A stretch of DNA of 64,000 nucleotides from Phenylobacterium sp. J367 (GTDB taxonomy: Bacteria; Pseudomonadota; Alphaproteobacteria; Caulobacterales; Caulobacteraceae), in the NCBI RefSeq assembly GCF_024699985.1, contig NZ_JAJONA010000001.1:3540501-3604500 (forward strand), in the 5' to 3' direction. Position numbers and translations under genes: made by a program. A model generated the notes under the pieces. That model was not told the origin of the DNA. It worked only from the letters and a program-made list of their open reading frames with translations, and did not search any database. How positions within the stretch are numbered: the first letter of the stretch is position 1; every line of letters begins with the position of its first letter. Below, piece by piece: positions 29,064-38,366 of the stretch.

Positions 29064-31543
29064 GGCCGTGCTCCTTGCAAGGCGGCGTCGCGGAAGCCTC
29101 GCAGGCGAAGCGCGTTCGTCAGGACGCTGACGCTGGACAGCGCCATGGCGCCAGCGGCCACCATCGGGGACAGCAGCAGGCCGAAGGCGGGGTAAAGGGC
29201 GCCGGCGGCGACGGGGATCAGCACCACGTTGTACCCGAACGCCCAGGCGAGGTTCTGGCGGATGTTCCGCAGCACCGCACGGCTGAGCGCGATCGCCGTG
29301 GTCACGCCGCGCAGGTCGCTGCGCATCAGCACCACGTCGGCGCTCTCGATGGCGATGTCTGTTCCGGCCCCCATGGCGATCCCGACGTCGGCGCTCGCCA
29401 GGGCCGGGGCATCGTTCACCCCGTCGCCGACGAAGGCCACGCGACCATAGCGCTGCTGAAGGTTCTTCACGGCGGCGACCTTGCCATCGGGCAGCACCTC
29501 GGCAACCACCTCGTCCAAGCCGAGCGCCGCGCCGACTGCCTGCGCGGTGCGCCGATTGTCTCCGGTGATCATCACCACCTTCAGACCCGCTGCGTGCAGC
29601 ATCGCCAGGGCCTCGGCCGTGGTGTCCTTGATCGGATCGGCCACGGCGAGGATGGCGGCGAGCTCGCCGTCGACCGCCGCGTAGATCGGCGTCTTAGCCT
29701 CACCCGAGAGGCGATCCGCGTCGGCGGCGAAAGCGGCGACCGAGACGCCGAGTTTCGCCATGAAGCGGTCCGCGCCGACCTGGATCCGCCGGCCATCGAC
29801 GAGCGCTTCAGCGCCGAAGCCGGGAAGGGCCTCGAAGCTGGACGTCTCGGGCAGCTGCAGGCCGCGGGCTTGGGCCGCCTCGACGATCGCCTGGGCGATC
29901 GGATGTTCCGAGCGGCTTTCGACCGCCGCCACCAGGCGCAGGAGATCGGACTCCGCGAATCCATCCGTGACGCGGACATCCGTCAGGACCGGCCGACCGA
30001 GCGTCAGTGTCCCTGTCTTGTCGAAGGCGACCGCCTGGACGTCGCGCAGGCTCTGCAGGGCCTCGCCACGGCGGAAAAGGACGCCCAGCTCCGCGGCGCG
30101 GCCGGTGCCGACCATGATCGAAGTGGGGGTCGCCAGGCCCATGGCGCACGGGCAGGCGATGATCAGCACCGCCACGGCGTTGACCAGCGCGAAGCTCAGC
30201 GCCGGGCTGGGGCCAAAGACCAGCCAGGCGGCAAAGGTCAGGACAGCGCCGACGATGACAGCCGGCACGAACCAGCTGGTGACCTTGTCGACGAGAGCCT
30301 GGATCGGCAGCTTGGCGCCCTGGGCGGCCTCCACCATCCGCACGATCTGGGCGAGCAGGGTGGCTGCGCCCACCTTGGTGGCGCGGAAGCGGAAAGTCCC
30401 GGTCTTGTTGACCGTGCCGCCAACCACAGCGGCGCCCGGACCTTTCTCGACCGGGATCGGCTCGCCCGTGATCATGGATTCATCGACGTAAGAGGCCCCG
30501 TCCAGGACCTCGCCGTCCACCGACACCCGTTCGCCCGGCCGGACCACGACGATGTCGCCGACCAGGACCTCGGAGACGGGAACCTCGAGGACGACGCCCG
30601 CCCGCTCCACGCGCGCGGTCTTCGCCTGCAGCGTCATCAGACGCTTGATCGCCTCGCTCGTGCGGCCCCTCGCCTGGGCCTCGAACAGGCGTCCGACCAG
30701 GATCAGGGTGACGATCACGGCGGCGGCTTCGAAATAGATGTGGTTGGCTCCGGCCGGCAGCAGCCCGGGCATGAAGGTGGCGACGGTCGAATAAGCGAAC
30801 GCGGCCGTCGCGCCGAGCACCACCAGGGAATTCATGTCCGGCGTGCGCCGAACGAGGTTCGGCACGCCCTTGCGATAGAAGCGCAAGCCCGGACCGAACA
30901 GCACGAAGGCGGCCAATGCGAAGCTGATCAAGCGCCAGGGCTGCTCGCCGATCGTGCTCGCCAGAAGATGGTGGGCGCCGGGCACGAAGTGGCGGCCCAT
31001 CTCGACCAGAAACAGCGGGATCGTCGCCAGGGCGGCGAGGCCCACCGCGCGCTTCAAGCCCCGGATCTCCGCCGCGCGCGTCTCGCGTTCGCGATCGGAG
31101 AGGTCCGGGCCGGCTTCGACGATCGGGGCGGCGTGGTAGCCGGCCTTCTCGACGGCGGAAACGAGGGCGGCGATATCAGCGCCCTCGAGCACGGCAACTG
31201 TGGCGCGCTCCGTAGCCAGGTTGACCTGCGCTTGCAGCACGCCCGGCGCGGCGCGAAGCGCCCGCTCCACCCGCCCGACGCAGCTAGCGCAGGTCATGCC
31301 CTCGATCTTCAGCTCGAGGGTTCGTTCAAGCGGCTCGTAGCCGGCCTTGCGGATCGCTTCGACGACGGCCTCGGTTTGACCGTCGGGCGTGAGTTCCACG
31401 TGGGCGCGCTCGGCGGCGAGGTTGACCGAGGCGCGAACGACGCCAGGGACGGCTGAGATCGCCTTCTCCACGCGGCCGACGCAGCTCGCACAGGTCATCC
31501 CCAGGACGGGAATCTCCAGCGGCTGAAGGATTTGTGCGGGCAT
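29060..31543 (-). CDS. copA: Cu(I)-exporting P1B-type ATPase CopA
   Basis: Inner-membrane pump of 827 residues. Two N-terminal HMA domains each carry [12 protein letters not shown]. Then eight TM helices with [10 protein letters not shown] in TM6, phosphorylation site [15 protein letters not shown] and [16 protein letters not shown], and the TM8 [18 protein letters not shown] motif. Start ATG 31543 is chosen because GAGGAG is 6-7 bp upstream and because further upstream the frame crosses the CueR box. Exports cytosolic Cu(I). Confidence 0.95.
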   Translation of the reverse strand: MPAQILQPLEIPVLGMTCASCVGRVEKAISAVPGVVRASVNLAAERAHVELTPDGQTEAVVEAIRKAGYEPLERTLELKIEGMTCASCVGRVERALRAAPGVLQAQVNLATERATVAVLEGADIAALVSAVEKAGYHAAPIVEAGPDLSDRERETRAAEIRGLKRAVGLAALATIPLFLVEMGRHFVPGAHHLLASTIGEQPWRLISFALAAFVLFGPGLRFYRKGVPNLVRRTPDMNSLVVLGATAAFAYSTVATFMPGLLPAGANHIYFEAAAVIVTLILVGRLFEAQARGRTSEAIKRLMTLQAKTARVERAGVVLEVPVSEVLVGDIVVVRPGERVSVDGEVLDGASYVDESMITGEPIPVEKGPGAAVVGGTVNKTGTFRFRATKVGAATLLAQIVRMVEAAQGAKLPIQALVDKVTSWFVPAVIVGAVLTFAAWLVFGPSPALSFALVNAVAVLIIACPCAMGLATPTSIMVGTGRAAELGVLFRRGEALQSLRDVQAVAFDKTGTLTLGRPVLTDVRVTDGFAESDLLRLVAAVESRSEHPIAQAIVEAAQARGLQLPETSSFEALPGFGAEALVDGRRIQVGADRFMAKLGVSVAAFAADADRLSGEAKTPIYAAVDGELAAILAVADPIKDTTAEALAMLHAAGLKVVMITGDNRRTAQAVGAALGLDEVVAEVLPDGKVAAVKNLQQRYGRVAFVGDGVNDAPALASADVGIAMGAGTDIAIESADVVLMRSDLRGVTTAIALSRAVLRNIRQNLAWAFGYNVVLIPVAAGALYPAFGLLLSPMVAAGAMALSSVSVLTNALRLRGFRDAALQGARP

Positions 31544-31578
31544 TGGCAGCTCCTCAAGGACGATGCCCAACGCAGATG

Positions 31579-31601
31579 GACCTTCCCATGATAGGAAGGT
31601 C
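31579..31601 (-). promoter_or_regulatory. CueR box / copA promoter
   Basis: Perfect inverted repeat GACCTTCC - 7 bp - GGAAGGTC, the CueR/HmrR operator pattern lying between a TTGACC -35 and the -10 region, 36 bp before the copA ATG. A very similar element precedes copZ at 63340. Confidence 0.85.
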
Positions 31602-32253
31602 AAGCGCGAGAATTCAGGCCGTCGGCTGCGACCGCGCGCCGTCGGAACTTGTTTCTGATACGCGCCAAGAGGGGCCTGCCCCTCGGCGAACGGCAAATGG
31701 TAAAGGGGGCGCGAGCAGATCCTCACGCTCACGACATACCGAGGCGTCGGCGGCGTTACAGTTGCGGATCACCGAGATGCTCGGTTGACCAGCCACAAAC
31801 ACCCGCAGGACGCTCGGCTTACAGTTCTGGCCACCCTTTACGAGCGGCGATCTCCTGGCGCAGAACGGGGCAGGGCTCTTCGAAGCGGCGTGGCAGCGCG
31901 GCTTGCGTGGAGTGCGTGGTCGACAGCGAGCGTCACGGGCCGATCTGAGCGTCCTTGTTGCGTGTTCACCGCTTGGTCCAAAGACAGCATCTGGATCCGC
32001 CAGCGCTCACCGACATCGTCGCGAACGTGGCCTTAGGCCGCTCAGCGGCATCTACCTGGCCGCGTCCTAACCGCCAGCGTGAGCGCTACAGCTCGCCCTG
32101 GCGAGACCGTGGCGCTGACCCCGGCGTGCGACATCGCTGCTATCGCGTATACGCGGGTGATCGTCGAAAGGTTTATCGCCCTCGGCGGCGCCGCCCAGGG
32201 ATTGAGACGGCGCCGCTCTCCCTAGCGAGGGTCAGTGGACCGTTGCCAAGAGA
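31602..32253. other. No gene recognised (652 bp)
   Basis: Open frames here have no family-like translation. A short stretch near 31785-31820 (HKHPQDARLT) recalls the N-terminus of IS481-type transposases but is too short to call. Confidence 0.4.
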
Positions 32254-32475
32254 CTATTTGCCTAGCAGCTGGCGGCACTGCGCATGGCTCATGCCCATGG
32301 TGTTCACCGCCCCAGTCTTATCCGACGAATGGCTGTGCGTGGCCCCTTCGCCCATTTCTAGCATCTTTTCACAAGCCGCTCGCTGCTCAGGGGTCGATGG
32401 CTCATTCGTTGTCGCGCACGCGGAAAGCGCACCCGCTGCGGCGATCAAGCCCCAGATATACACCCTTTTCATCAT
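32254..32475 (-). CDS. Small His/Met lipoprotein
   Basis: A 73-residue predicted lipoprotein: MMKRVYIWGLIAAAGALSAC gives the lipobox LSAC. The mature part has ACEKMLEMGEGATHSHSSDK and TMGMSHAQCRQLLGK, with His, Met and two Cys that could bind metal. GGAGAG precedes the start. A strong palindrome lies 27 bp upstream. No named family recognised; it sits between copA and the second copper ATPase. Confidence 0.7.
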   Translation of the reverse strand: MMKRVYIWGLIAAAGALSACATTNEPSTPEQRAACEKMLEMGEGATHSHSSDKTGAVNTMGMSHAQCRQLLGK

Positions 32476-32501
32476 TCTTCCGTCTCTCCTACTAGGCGCT
32501 T

Positions 32502-32520
32502 GCACCGATAACATCGGTGC
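32502..32520. promoter_or_regulatory. Palindrome upstream of the His-rich lipoprotein gene
   Basis: GCACCGAT-AAC-ATCGGTGC: perfect 8-bp arms with a 3-bp centre, 27 bp before the start at 32475. It could be a repressor operator or a leader hairpin. There is no U-tract, so a terminator is unlikely. Confidence 0.5.
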
Positions 32521-32999
32521 GGGTTGAGATGATAGTGATGGTGGTTTCTGACACGTTTAGAGAGCTGGCGTGATGAGGAAGTGGGCAGACAGTGCTCAAG
32601 CATGCCTCAGGATTGCGCAGAACGAATATAGATGAGCGGAGACGTAGTTGCCCTGCGTTCGTCGCCAGGCAGGGACGCCTGGACGGAGGGGTCAAGTCAG
32701 CGTTTGTTGCTGATGGCCGTGTCCGCAAGGCTGTCTGGTGAGGTCCGTTTCGGTGAAGTCACCAAACAAAGCTTAGGAGCGCCGAACGCCGCTGCGGTGA
32801 CGGGGAAGCTCGAGGCGAGGTAGACCAGTAGCCGAGCGGATAGGGCATGAAGGTCGCTCGGCGCCTTTGTCGCTAACAATCTTGGGCAGGCAGAAGCGCC
32901 CGTCGCATCGTGCCCCTGGGGGCGAGAGGCTACGATTCAACGCCAGACGTTTCAGGAGGGCTGGAAGCGACGAGCTGAGAGGCGCAGCCAAGCGCAACT
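32521..32999. other. No gene recognised (479 bp)
   Basis: The region between the palindrome and the end of the P-type ATPase gene has no convincing reading frame, RNA or repeat. Confidence 0.4.
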
Positions 33000-35377
33000 T
33001 TAAGCGGCCCTTTGTGTGACGTTGACCGCGGGTGTTTGCTGATGCCGAGGCCCGTCTTCGCCGAGGCGTAGACGCTTCAGCAGCAGTGCGTTGACCGCGA
33101 CCAGCACAGAGCTGCCAGACATGGCGATGGCCGCGACTTCGGGGCTGAGCGTGATGGGGTAGAAGACGCCCGCGGCCGCGGGGAAGGCGACAATATTGTA
33201 GCCCACGGCCCACCAGAGGTTCTGGTGCATCTTGCGCAAGGTCGCGCGGGAGAGCTCGACAGCCTTGACGACATCGAGGGTGTCGCTGCGCATCAGGACG
33301 ACCTTGGCGCTTTCGATCGCCACGTCCGTGCCCGCGCCGATGGCGAAGCCGACGTCAGACTGGGTAAGGGCGGGGGCGTCGTTGACCCCGTCCCCCACCA
33401 TGCCGACCTTGTTGCCCTGCGCCTGCAGCTCTTTGACTTTGGCGGCCTTGTCGCCGGGCAGCACTTCGGCCAGGACGATATCGATCCCGAGCTCGCGACC
33501 AATTCTCTGCGCCGTACCCAGGTTGTCGCCGGTGATCATCGCCACCTTGACGCCCAGGGCCTGCAATCGCTCGATGGTCTCGCGTGCAGTCGGTCGCGGG
33601 GCATCGGCGATGGCGATGAGGCCGATCACACGACCGTCGCGGGCGATATGGGCCACGGTGCGGCCGGCGCCTTGCAATTCGGCGGACTTCGCGGCGAGCG
33701 GACCCAGATCGATACTGTTTTCCTCCATCAACATGCGGTTGCCCGAGTAGACAGTCCGTCCGTCCACGAGGGCGCGAACACCCTTGCCTTCGAACGAAGC
33801 GAACTCCGTCAGCGGGGACAATGTGAGGCCCTGCGCTCTTTCAAGCACCGCGACGGCGATGTGGTCTGCTCGAACCCTGTTCGATGGCCGCGGCGATCGC
33901 GATGATCGTCGCCTCGTCGAACCCTGGCCCAGGGACCACTTGCTCCACCTTCGGTTGGCCCATGGTGAGCGTGCCGGTCTTGTCGAAGATGATGACATCG
34001 AGCTTCACGGCGTCCTCCAGCGCCGCGGCATCCTTGATCAGGATGCCATGGGCCGCGCCCAATCCGGTGCCGACCATGATGGCCATAGGGGTGGCGAGGC
34101 CGAGCGCGTCGGGGCAGGCGATGACAAAGACAGTGATGGTGAGCGTCAGCGCGAACAGCAGCGTCTGGCCGATCACCCAGAACCAGATTGCGAAGGTCAA
34201 CAGGCCAATGACGATCGCCGCCAGCACCAGCCACTGCGAGGCCCTGTCCGCCAAGAGCTGGGCTGGAGCCTTGGAATTTTGCGCCTCCTGGACAAGCTTG
34301 ACGATCTGGGCGAGCGCGGTGTCGGAACCCACCTTGGTGGCGCGGTAGCGGAAGGCGCCGGTCTTGTTGATCGATCCGCCCACGACAGCATCGCGGACCT
34401 TCTTGGAAACCGGCAAAGATTCCCCGGTGAGCATCGACTCATCGATCTCCGACGCGCCCTCTTCGATGACGCCGTCGACCGGAATCTTGCCGCCGGGCCT
34501 GACCGCCACGAGGTCGCCGACCTCCACCTCGGAGGTTGAGATTTCTACTTCGACCCCGTCGCGGATGACCTTTGCGGTCGGCGGGGCGAGATCCATCAGC
34601 CGCCGGATCGCCTCGGACGCACCAGCCCTCGCGCGCATCTCCAACCAGTGTCCGAGCAGGATGAATACGAGCAGCAGGGCCGAGGCCTCGTAGAAGTTCG
34701 CGGCCTCGAAGAAGAAGGTCGTGCCAACGCTGAAGAGGTAGCCCGTCCCAACGCTGAGCAGCACGAGCACGGCCATGTTGAACACGCCGCGCCGCAGAGC
34801 TCGCGCCGCAGCGATGAAGAAGGGCCAACCGGGCCACAGAATTGCGCCGCTCGCGAGTACAAACAGAACCAGTTCTAGATCCCAGCCAAACGGCGGCTCT
34901 ACCCGCAGGAAGTCCATGCCCATCGGGGCGAGAAAGAAGATGGGAATGGTGAAGGCGAGCGCCACCACGAAGCGGTTGCGCATATCGCGAGCCATGGACT
35001 TCATATCCATGCTCGGCCCGTGGCCCATGCCCGCCATAGCGTCGTGCTCGCCGTGTCCCGCCTTTGGTGCGGCCCTGCCCGCGGCCGCCGCCGGGGGGGC
35101 CATGCTCGTCGATCGCCTCGGCTCTTAACGCGTCTTGTCCAGGGGCGCAGACGTGGCGCGGCACGACTTGCCCGGCGCAATGAAAGCCGCAGTCCCGCAC
35201 CGCCTGTTCAAGCTCGGCGGGGCTGACCTGCGCCTCGTCGTAGGTCACGGTGGCGCTGGCTGAGGCGAAGTTGGCCGTGACCTGTCTGACGCCCTTCAGA
35301 CCCGCGAGCTGCTTCTCGACCACCAGCGGATCCAAAGGCGTCCGGAAGCCAGATACGTCGACGGTCGTTGTGCGCAT
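33000..35377 (-). CDS. P1B-type metal ATPase with CPD motif (two frameshifts)
   Basis: Membrane metal pump of about 790 residues. The N-terminus, from ATG 35377, is an HMA-like domain lacking CxxC ([20 protein letters not shown]) followed by [17 protein letters not shown]. After an indel in a G7 run near 35093 comes a Met/His linker ([19 protein letters not shown]), then TM helices, TM6 motif [17 protein letters not shown], and after a second indel near 33860 [21 protein letters not shown] and [15 protein letters not shown]. The genes upstream (DUF2933, ICMT-like) run in the same direction. Copper is the likely substrate from context; CPD instead of CPC/CPH is unusual. Confidence 0.85.
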
Positions 35378-35413
35378 GGCATACCCCTGCGGTGGCGGCG
35401 CTGGACGTGCGGA

Positions 35414-36073
35414 TCAAACTGGAGAACGCTGGGCGTCGCCTGACCGGCGCAGGCGCGGGATGAAAGCGGGCGTGGCGCGCTTGTACGCGGCATAGGCTTC
35501 GCCGAAGCGGGCCGCGGTCTCGCGCTCTTCGCTGACGGCCAAGCGCCAGTACATCACCACCAGGACCGGGAACATCGCGAGCGTGAGCAGTGTCGGCCAT
35601 TGCAGCAGGAAGCCGAACATCACCAGGACGAAGCCGACGTATTGCGGATGTCGGACCCGGCTGTACGAGCCGGTCGTCGCCAGCTTGCCTTCACGCTGGG
35701 CGCGATACAGCACCGGCCAAGCCGCCGAGATCGCCCAGAAACCCCCGCCAATAAAGGCGAAGCTCAGCAAGTGGAACGGACCAAAATGGGGGTTAGCCTT
35801 CCAGCCGAACATCATCTCGAGGAGGTGACCGGCGTCGTGCGACCACCAGTCGACGTTCGGGAAACGGCTCTGCAGCCAACCTGACAGGAAGTAGATGGTC
35901 AGCGGAAAGCCGTACATCTCGGTGAACAAGGCCACGAGGAAAGCGCTGAACGCGCCAAACGAGCGCCAATCGCGCGCCGTCCGCGGTTTAAAGAAGGTCA
36001 ATGCGAAGAAGATGAATAGCGCTGAATTCAGGATCACCAAGGACCAGAGGCCGTATGCGGGCGTATCGGACAT
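35414..36073 (-). CDS. ICMT/PEMT-family membrane methyltransferase
   Basis: A 219-residue integral membrane protein. The C-terminal signature TTGSYSRVRHPQYVGFVLVM with a following VSEERETAARFGEAYAAYK is the SAM-binding region of isoprenylcysteine methyltransferase-like proteins. It lies 12 bp after the DUF2933 gene and 37 bp before the ATPase, so the three form an operon. The family recurs in copper and zinc efflux operons; its substrate is unknown. Confidence 0.82.
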   Translation of the reverse strand: MSDTPAYGLWSLVILNSALFIFFALTFFKPRTARDWRSFGAFSAFLVALFTEMYGFPLTIYFLSGWLQSRFPNVDWWSHDAGHLLEMMFGWKANPHFGPFHLLSFAFIGGGFWAISAAWPVLYRAQREGKLATTGSYSRVRHPQYVGFVLVMFGFLLQWPTLLTLAMFPVLVVMYWRLAVSEERETAARFGEAYAAYKRATPAFIPRLRRSGDAQRSPV

Positions 36074-36084
36074 TGCGGCCTCTT

Positions 36085-36417
36085 CTATAACCTGTGCTGG
36101 TGGGTCTGGACCCCGGTTTTCGGCGCCTGATCTTCACCGTCGCGACTGCCGTCGTGACCGCCATGTCCCCCATGCATGCCCAGATGAAGAAGCGGGCAAA
36201 GGAGCAGCAGCAGGAAAGGCAGCCAACCCAGCACGTGCAGACGGTGCTCGCCTACCAAGAGGAAGATCAGGCCAGCGCCTAAGACGGCGATGACCAGCCC
36301 TGTGAGGAGCATTCGCAGCCCCTGGGTGGGGCGCCCGCGCCTATCGGGGGTCCCAGGCCCAAAAGGGCCCCCTGAGAGCGATGCAGGGCGACTTGGCGGT
36401 GATTGTCGATGTTCCAT
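36085..36417 (-). CDS. DUF2933-like small membrane protein
   Basis: A 110-residue protein: polar N-terminus, two TM helices (MLLTGLVIAVLGAGLIFLLV, LGWLPFLLLLLCPLLHLGMH) and a His/Gly tail (HGGHGGHDGSRDGED). LCPLLHLGMHGGHG is the DUF2933 ending. The start ATG 36417 has GAGGAG upstream. An alternative start is ATG 36312. First gene of the operon with the methyltransferase and P1B ATPase; preceded by the shared promoter element. Confidence 0.75.
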   Translation of the reverse strand: MEHRQSPPSRPASLSGGPFGPGTPDRRGRPTQGLRMLLTGLVIAVLGAGLIFLLVGEHRLHVLGWLPFLLLLLCPLLHLGMHGGHGGHDGSRDGEDQAPKTGVQTHQHRL

Positions 36418-36475
36418 CTGAAAAGCTCCTCACCCAGGCGCTCGACCGCGCCCTCGCACAACCGACGCGTAGGAC

Positions 36476-36501
36476 GACGCAGATCGGGACACGTCATTAC
36501 A
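36476..36501 (-). promoter_or_regulatory. ECF-type promoter element, DUF2933 operon
   Basis: On the minus strand TGTAAT (36501-36496), 16 bp, CGTC (36479-36476), about 59 bp before the ATG. Matches the shared element described at 49443 and elsewhere. Confidence 0.6.
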
Positions 36502-36600
36502 GCGCGACGAGAAGGACTCTCCGCCGCAACCGCTTGGAGGGTAGCTGGTCATCGGACTCTCCTAGATTACACGGCCCGCGTAACATCGCTGGGGCCGCCA

Positions 36601-37248
36601 CTAGGCCTTGAGCAGCTTTTCGGCCCTCGTCCTGGCCCAGCAATCGGCAAGAGCGCAGCTCTGGCACTTCTCGGCCATGACCTGACGCAGGGCGTTGCGG
36701 GCGCGGTGGAGGCGCACGGCGGCGTTGTTGGCGGTGAGCTCCAGATGGTGGGCGACAGCCTTCAGGGGGCGCTCATCGAGATAGGTCTCGGTGAGGATCT
36801 GGCGGTACTCCGACTTGAGCTCGCGAAGGGCGGCCTTCAGGCAATCGCTCGGAGCGACGAGGTCCTCGTCCGTGTCGGCCGCGTCCGGCGCAGGCTGGAC
36901 GGCCAGAGCATCGAGTGTGCGGCGCCGGACGGCGGCCCTGCGGTAGCGGTCGACCACCAGCCGGCGCAGGGTGACGCCCATCCAGGCCTGAGGGCGCTCG
37001 GCGGCGCCCAGTGATTCAGCGTGCTGCAGGAACTTGATAGCGGCGTCCTGCCAAGCGTCCTCGGCGTCTTGCTGCGACGGCAGACGGCTGCGCAGGAAGC
37101 GTATCTGGCGGGGCCGTTCGGCGGCCAGCTGCAAGGCCAGATCGTCCCTGCCGCCTTGAGGATCAGCAAGGCCCCGCGAAGATTCCAACGGATGGAATGT
37201 CGCTCCACTATCAGCACTCTCAAATATTTCGGCTGTCGCGTGCAGCAT
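36601..37248 (-). CDS. ECF sigma factor with Cys-containing tail
   Basis: Sigma-70 family region 2 (DAEDAWQDAAIKFLQHAESL, RPQAWMGVTLRRLVVDRYRR) and region 4 (LKSEYRQILTETYLDERPLK, then LTANNAAVRLHRARNALRQV) with a C-terminal extension EKCQSCALADCWARTRAEKL (CxxC-x4-C). The start is probably ATG 37248; a TTG at 37284 would add 12 residues. No anti-sigma gene is adjacent. The Cys tail resembles that of sigma factors that sense metal directly (CorE group); that role is inferred. Confidence 0.85.
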   Translation of the reverse strand: MLHATAEIFESADSGATFHPLESSRGLADPQGGRDDLALQLAAERPRQIRFLRSRLPSQQDAEDAWQDAAIKFLQHAESLGAAERPQAWMGVTLRRLVVDRYRRAAVRRRTLDALAVQPAPDAADTDEDLVAPSDCLKAALRELKSEYRQILTETYLDERPLKAVAHHLELTANNAAVRLHRARNALRQVMAEKCQSCALADCWARTRAEKLLKA

Positions 37249-37304
37249 TCGAATGTCCCCCGATCTGTTCGCGTGGAGCTTCAACGGGAATGAAACCGCC
37301 TTCT

Positions 37305-37318
37305 TTGATCGCGATCAA
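37305..37318 (-). promoter_or_regulatory. FNR/FixK-type box upstream of the ECF gene
   Basis: TTGAT-CGCG-ATCAA, a perfect match to the FNR/FixK consensus (TTGA-N6-TCAA). Its centre lies about 63 bp before the ECF start, as expected for activation from -41.5 with a short leader. Confidence 0.65.
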
Positions 37319-37713
37319 GTTCAACATTTAAGTGGCAAAGCAAAAATTTATTTGAGGGGTTTTGTCACCTCGTGCGTATTGCCGCTTATCTTGGGCGTCG
37401 CGTGTGCTGGCAGGGCGATCACGCTCCGGGGAACGTCTTGCACAGCCCACTTCCGGCCATGATGATCGACTTTACCTGCGGCGTTGGGAGCCGGCGCATT
37501 CGGGCCTGACGCTGCTGGCTTTGTTCCTGGCCGTGAACCCGGTGGCTTTTGGCGTGACCCTGAGGGCCCGCGACTTTAGTGGCGAGGCACTCTGAGCGAG
37601 TTGCCGTTCCAGCGCGCTTGGGAGCGGACCCTTAGGCCCGCTCCCGGCGCATCACCTGACCGGGGACGATCAGGCCAGGGGCGAGCGAGGGGGGCGCTCG
37701 CCCTTTCCGCGGC
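37319..37713. other. No gene recognised (395 bp)
   Basis: AT-richer than its surroundings in the first 60 bp. Open frames on the plus strand have no family-like content. Confidence 0.4.
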
Positions 37714-38001
37714 TCAGCGCCGGCCGCGAAAGTAGTTGTAGAGACCGCCGCCGAAAAAGGCCGCGTACCAGCCCGAGGCGAAAGCCGCGACGGCCCCGAA
37801 CGCGGTGTTCGACGGGTCGCGCCAGTCAAGCGAGGGCATGACGCGGGCGAGCAGATGCTCGGTATCCGCGGGCAGCAGATAGACCAGCGCGGCGCACAAC
37901 ACGAACGTCAGCAGAAAGAAGATCGAGAGGCTCCAACCTAGGGCCATCAACTGCACGCCGGACCTGATGCTCTGCTGATTCATCACTTCCCTGCGGCTCA
38001 T
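37714..38001 (-). CDS. DUF5676-like two-TM membrane protein
   Basis: A 95-residue protein with two TM helices: LMALGWSLSIFFLLTFVLCA and AFASGWYAAFFGGGLYNYFR. This arrangement, with the GWYAA...LYNYF ending, matches DUF5676 proteins found among heavy-metal genes. GGAGGAG precedes ATG 38001; a second ATG at 37983 is possible. Divergent from the glucan synthase; a shared-type promoter element lies upstream. Confidence 0.72.
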   Translation of the reverse strand: MSRREVMNQQSIRSGVQLMALGWSLSIFFLLTFVLCAALVYLLPADTEHLLARVMPSLDWRDPSNTAFGAVAAFASGWYAAFFGGGLYNYFRGRR

Positions 38002-38043
38002 CGCGTCTCCTCCAATGGCCCGCTCGGGCCGTCCTTGAAACAA

Positions 38044-38069
38044 GACGCCAGGGTCGGCTGAAGCTTACA
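38044..38069 (-). promoter_or_regulatory. ECF-type promoter element, DUF5676 gene
   Basis: Minus strand TGTAAG (38069-38064), 16 bp, CGTC (38047-38044), 43 bp before the ATG. Same spacing as the other elements. Confidence 0.6.
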
Positions 38070-38101
38070 GACAAGGGGGTTCTGCGAAGTTTGGAGCCCC
38101 C

Positions 38102-38163
38102 CTGTAGCGCTAGTCCGGCGCCGAGTTCACTGCAGGGTGCGTGAAAGGGTTGCAGCGCTACAG
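38102..38163. repeat. Inverted repeat between divergent promoters
   Basis: CTGTAGCGCT at 38102-38111 and its exact complement AGCGCTACAG at 38154-38163, 42 bp apart, between the two divergent promoter elements. It may be a bipartite operator. Confidence 0.5.
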
Positions 38164-38235
38164 CAAGGATTTGACCCCGCGCTCAATCTTCTCTTCAGCA
38201 CCCAGCGTAATCACCCGCTCCAACGGCAGCGTCGC

Positions 38236-38261
38236 TGTAATGGCGGCGGTGCGAATGCGTC
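38236..38261 (+). promoter_or_regulatory. ECF-type promoter element, glucan synthase gene
   Basis: TGTAAT (38236-38241), 16 bp, CGTC (38258-38261), upstream of the likely start at 38367. Confidence 0.6.
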
Positions 38262-38366
38262 TGGTGGCGGATGAACAGCGGCTCCGGACAACACACAGGT
38301 GTCGGCGACGACCCGCGTCGATCTGGTGGATTCCTCTCTGGCCTTGCGAGCCGAGGCGCATCCGCC

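Noticed and set aside
31785..32036. Possible IS481 transposase start (HKHPQDARLT)
   Set aside because: Similarity covers only about ten residues; no catalytic part or terminal repeats.
38166..38193. TTGA-N8-TCAA upstream of ndvB as a FixK box
   Set aside because: Spacing is 8 instead of 6, outside the FixK/FNR consensus.
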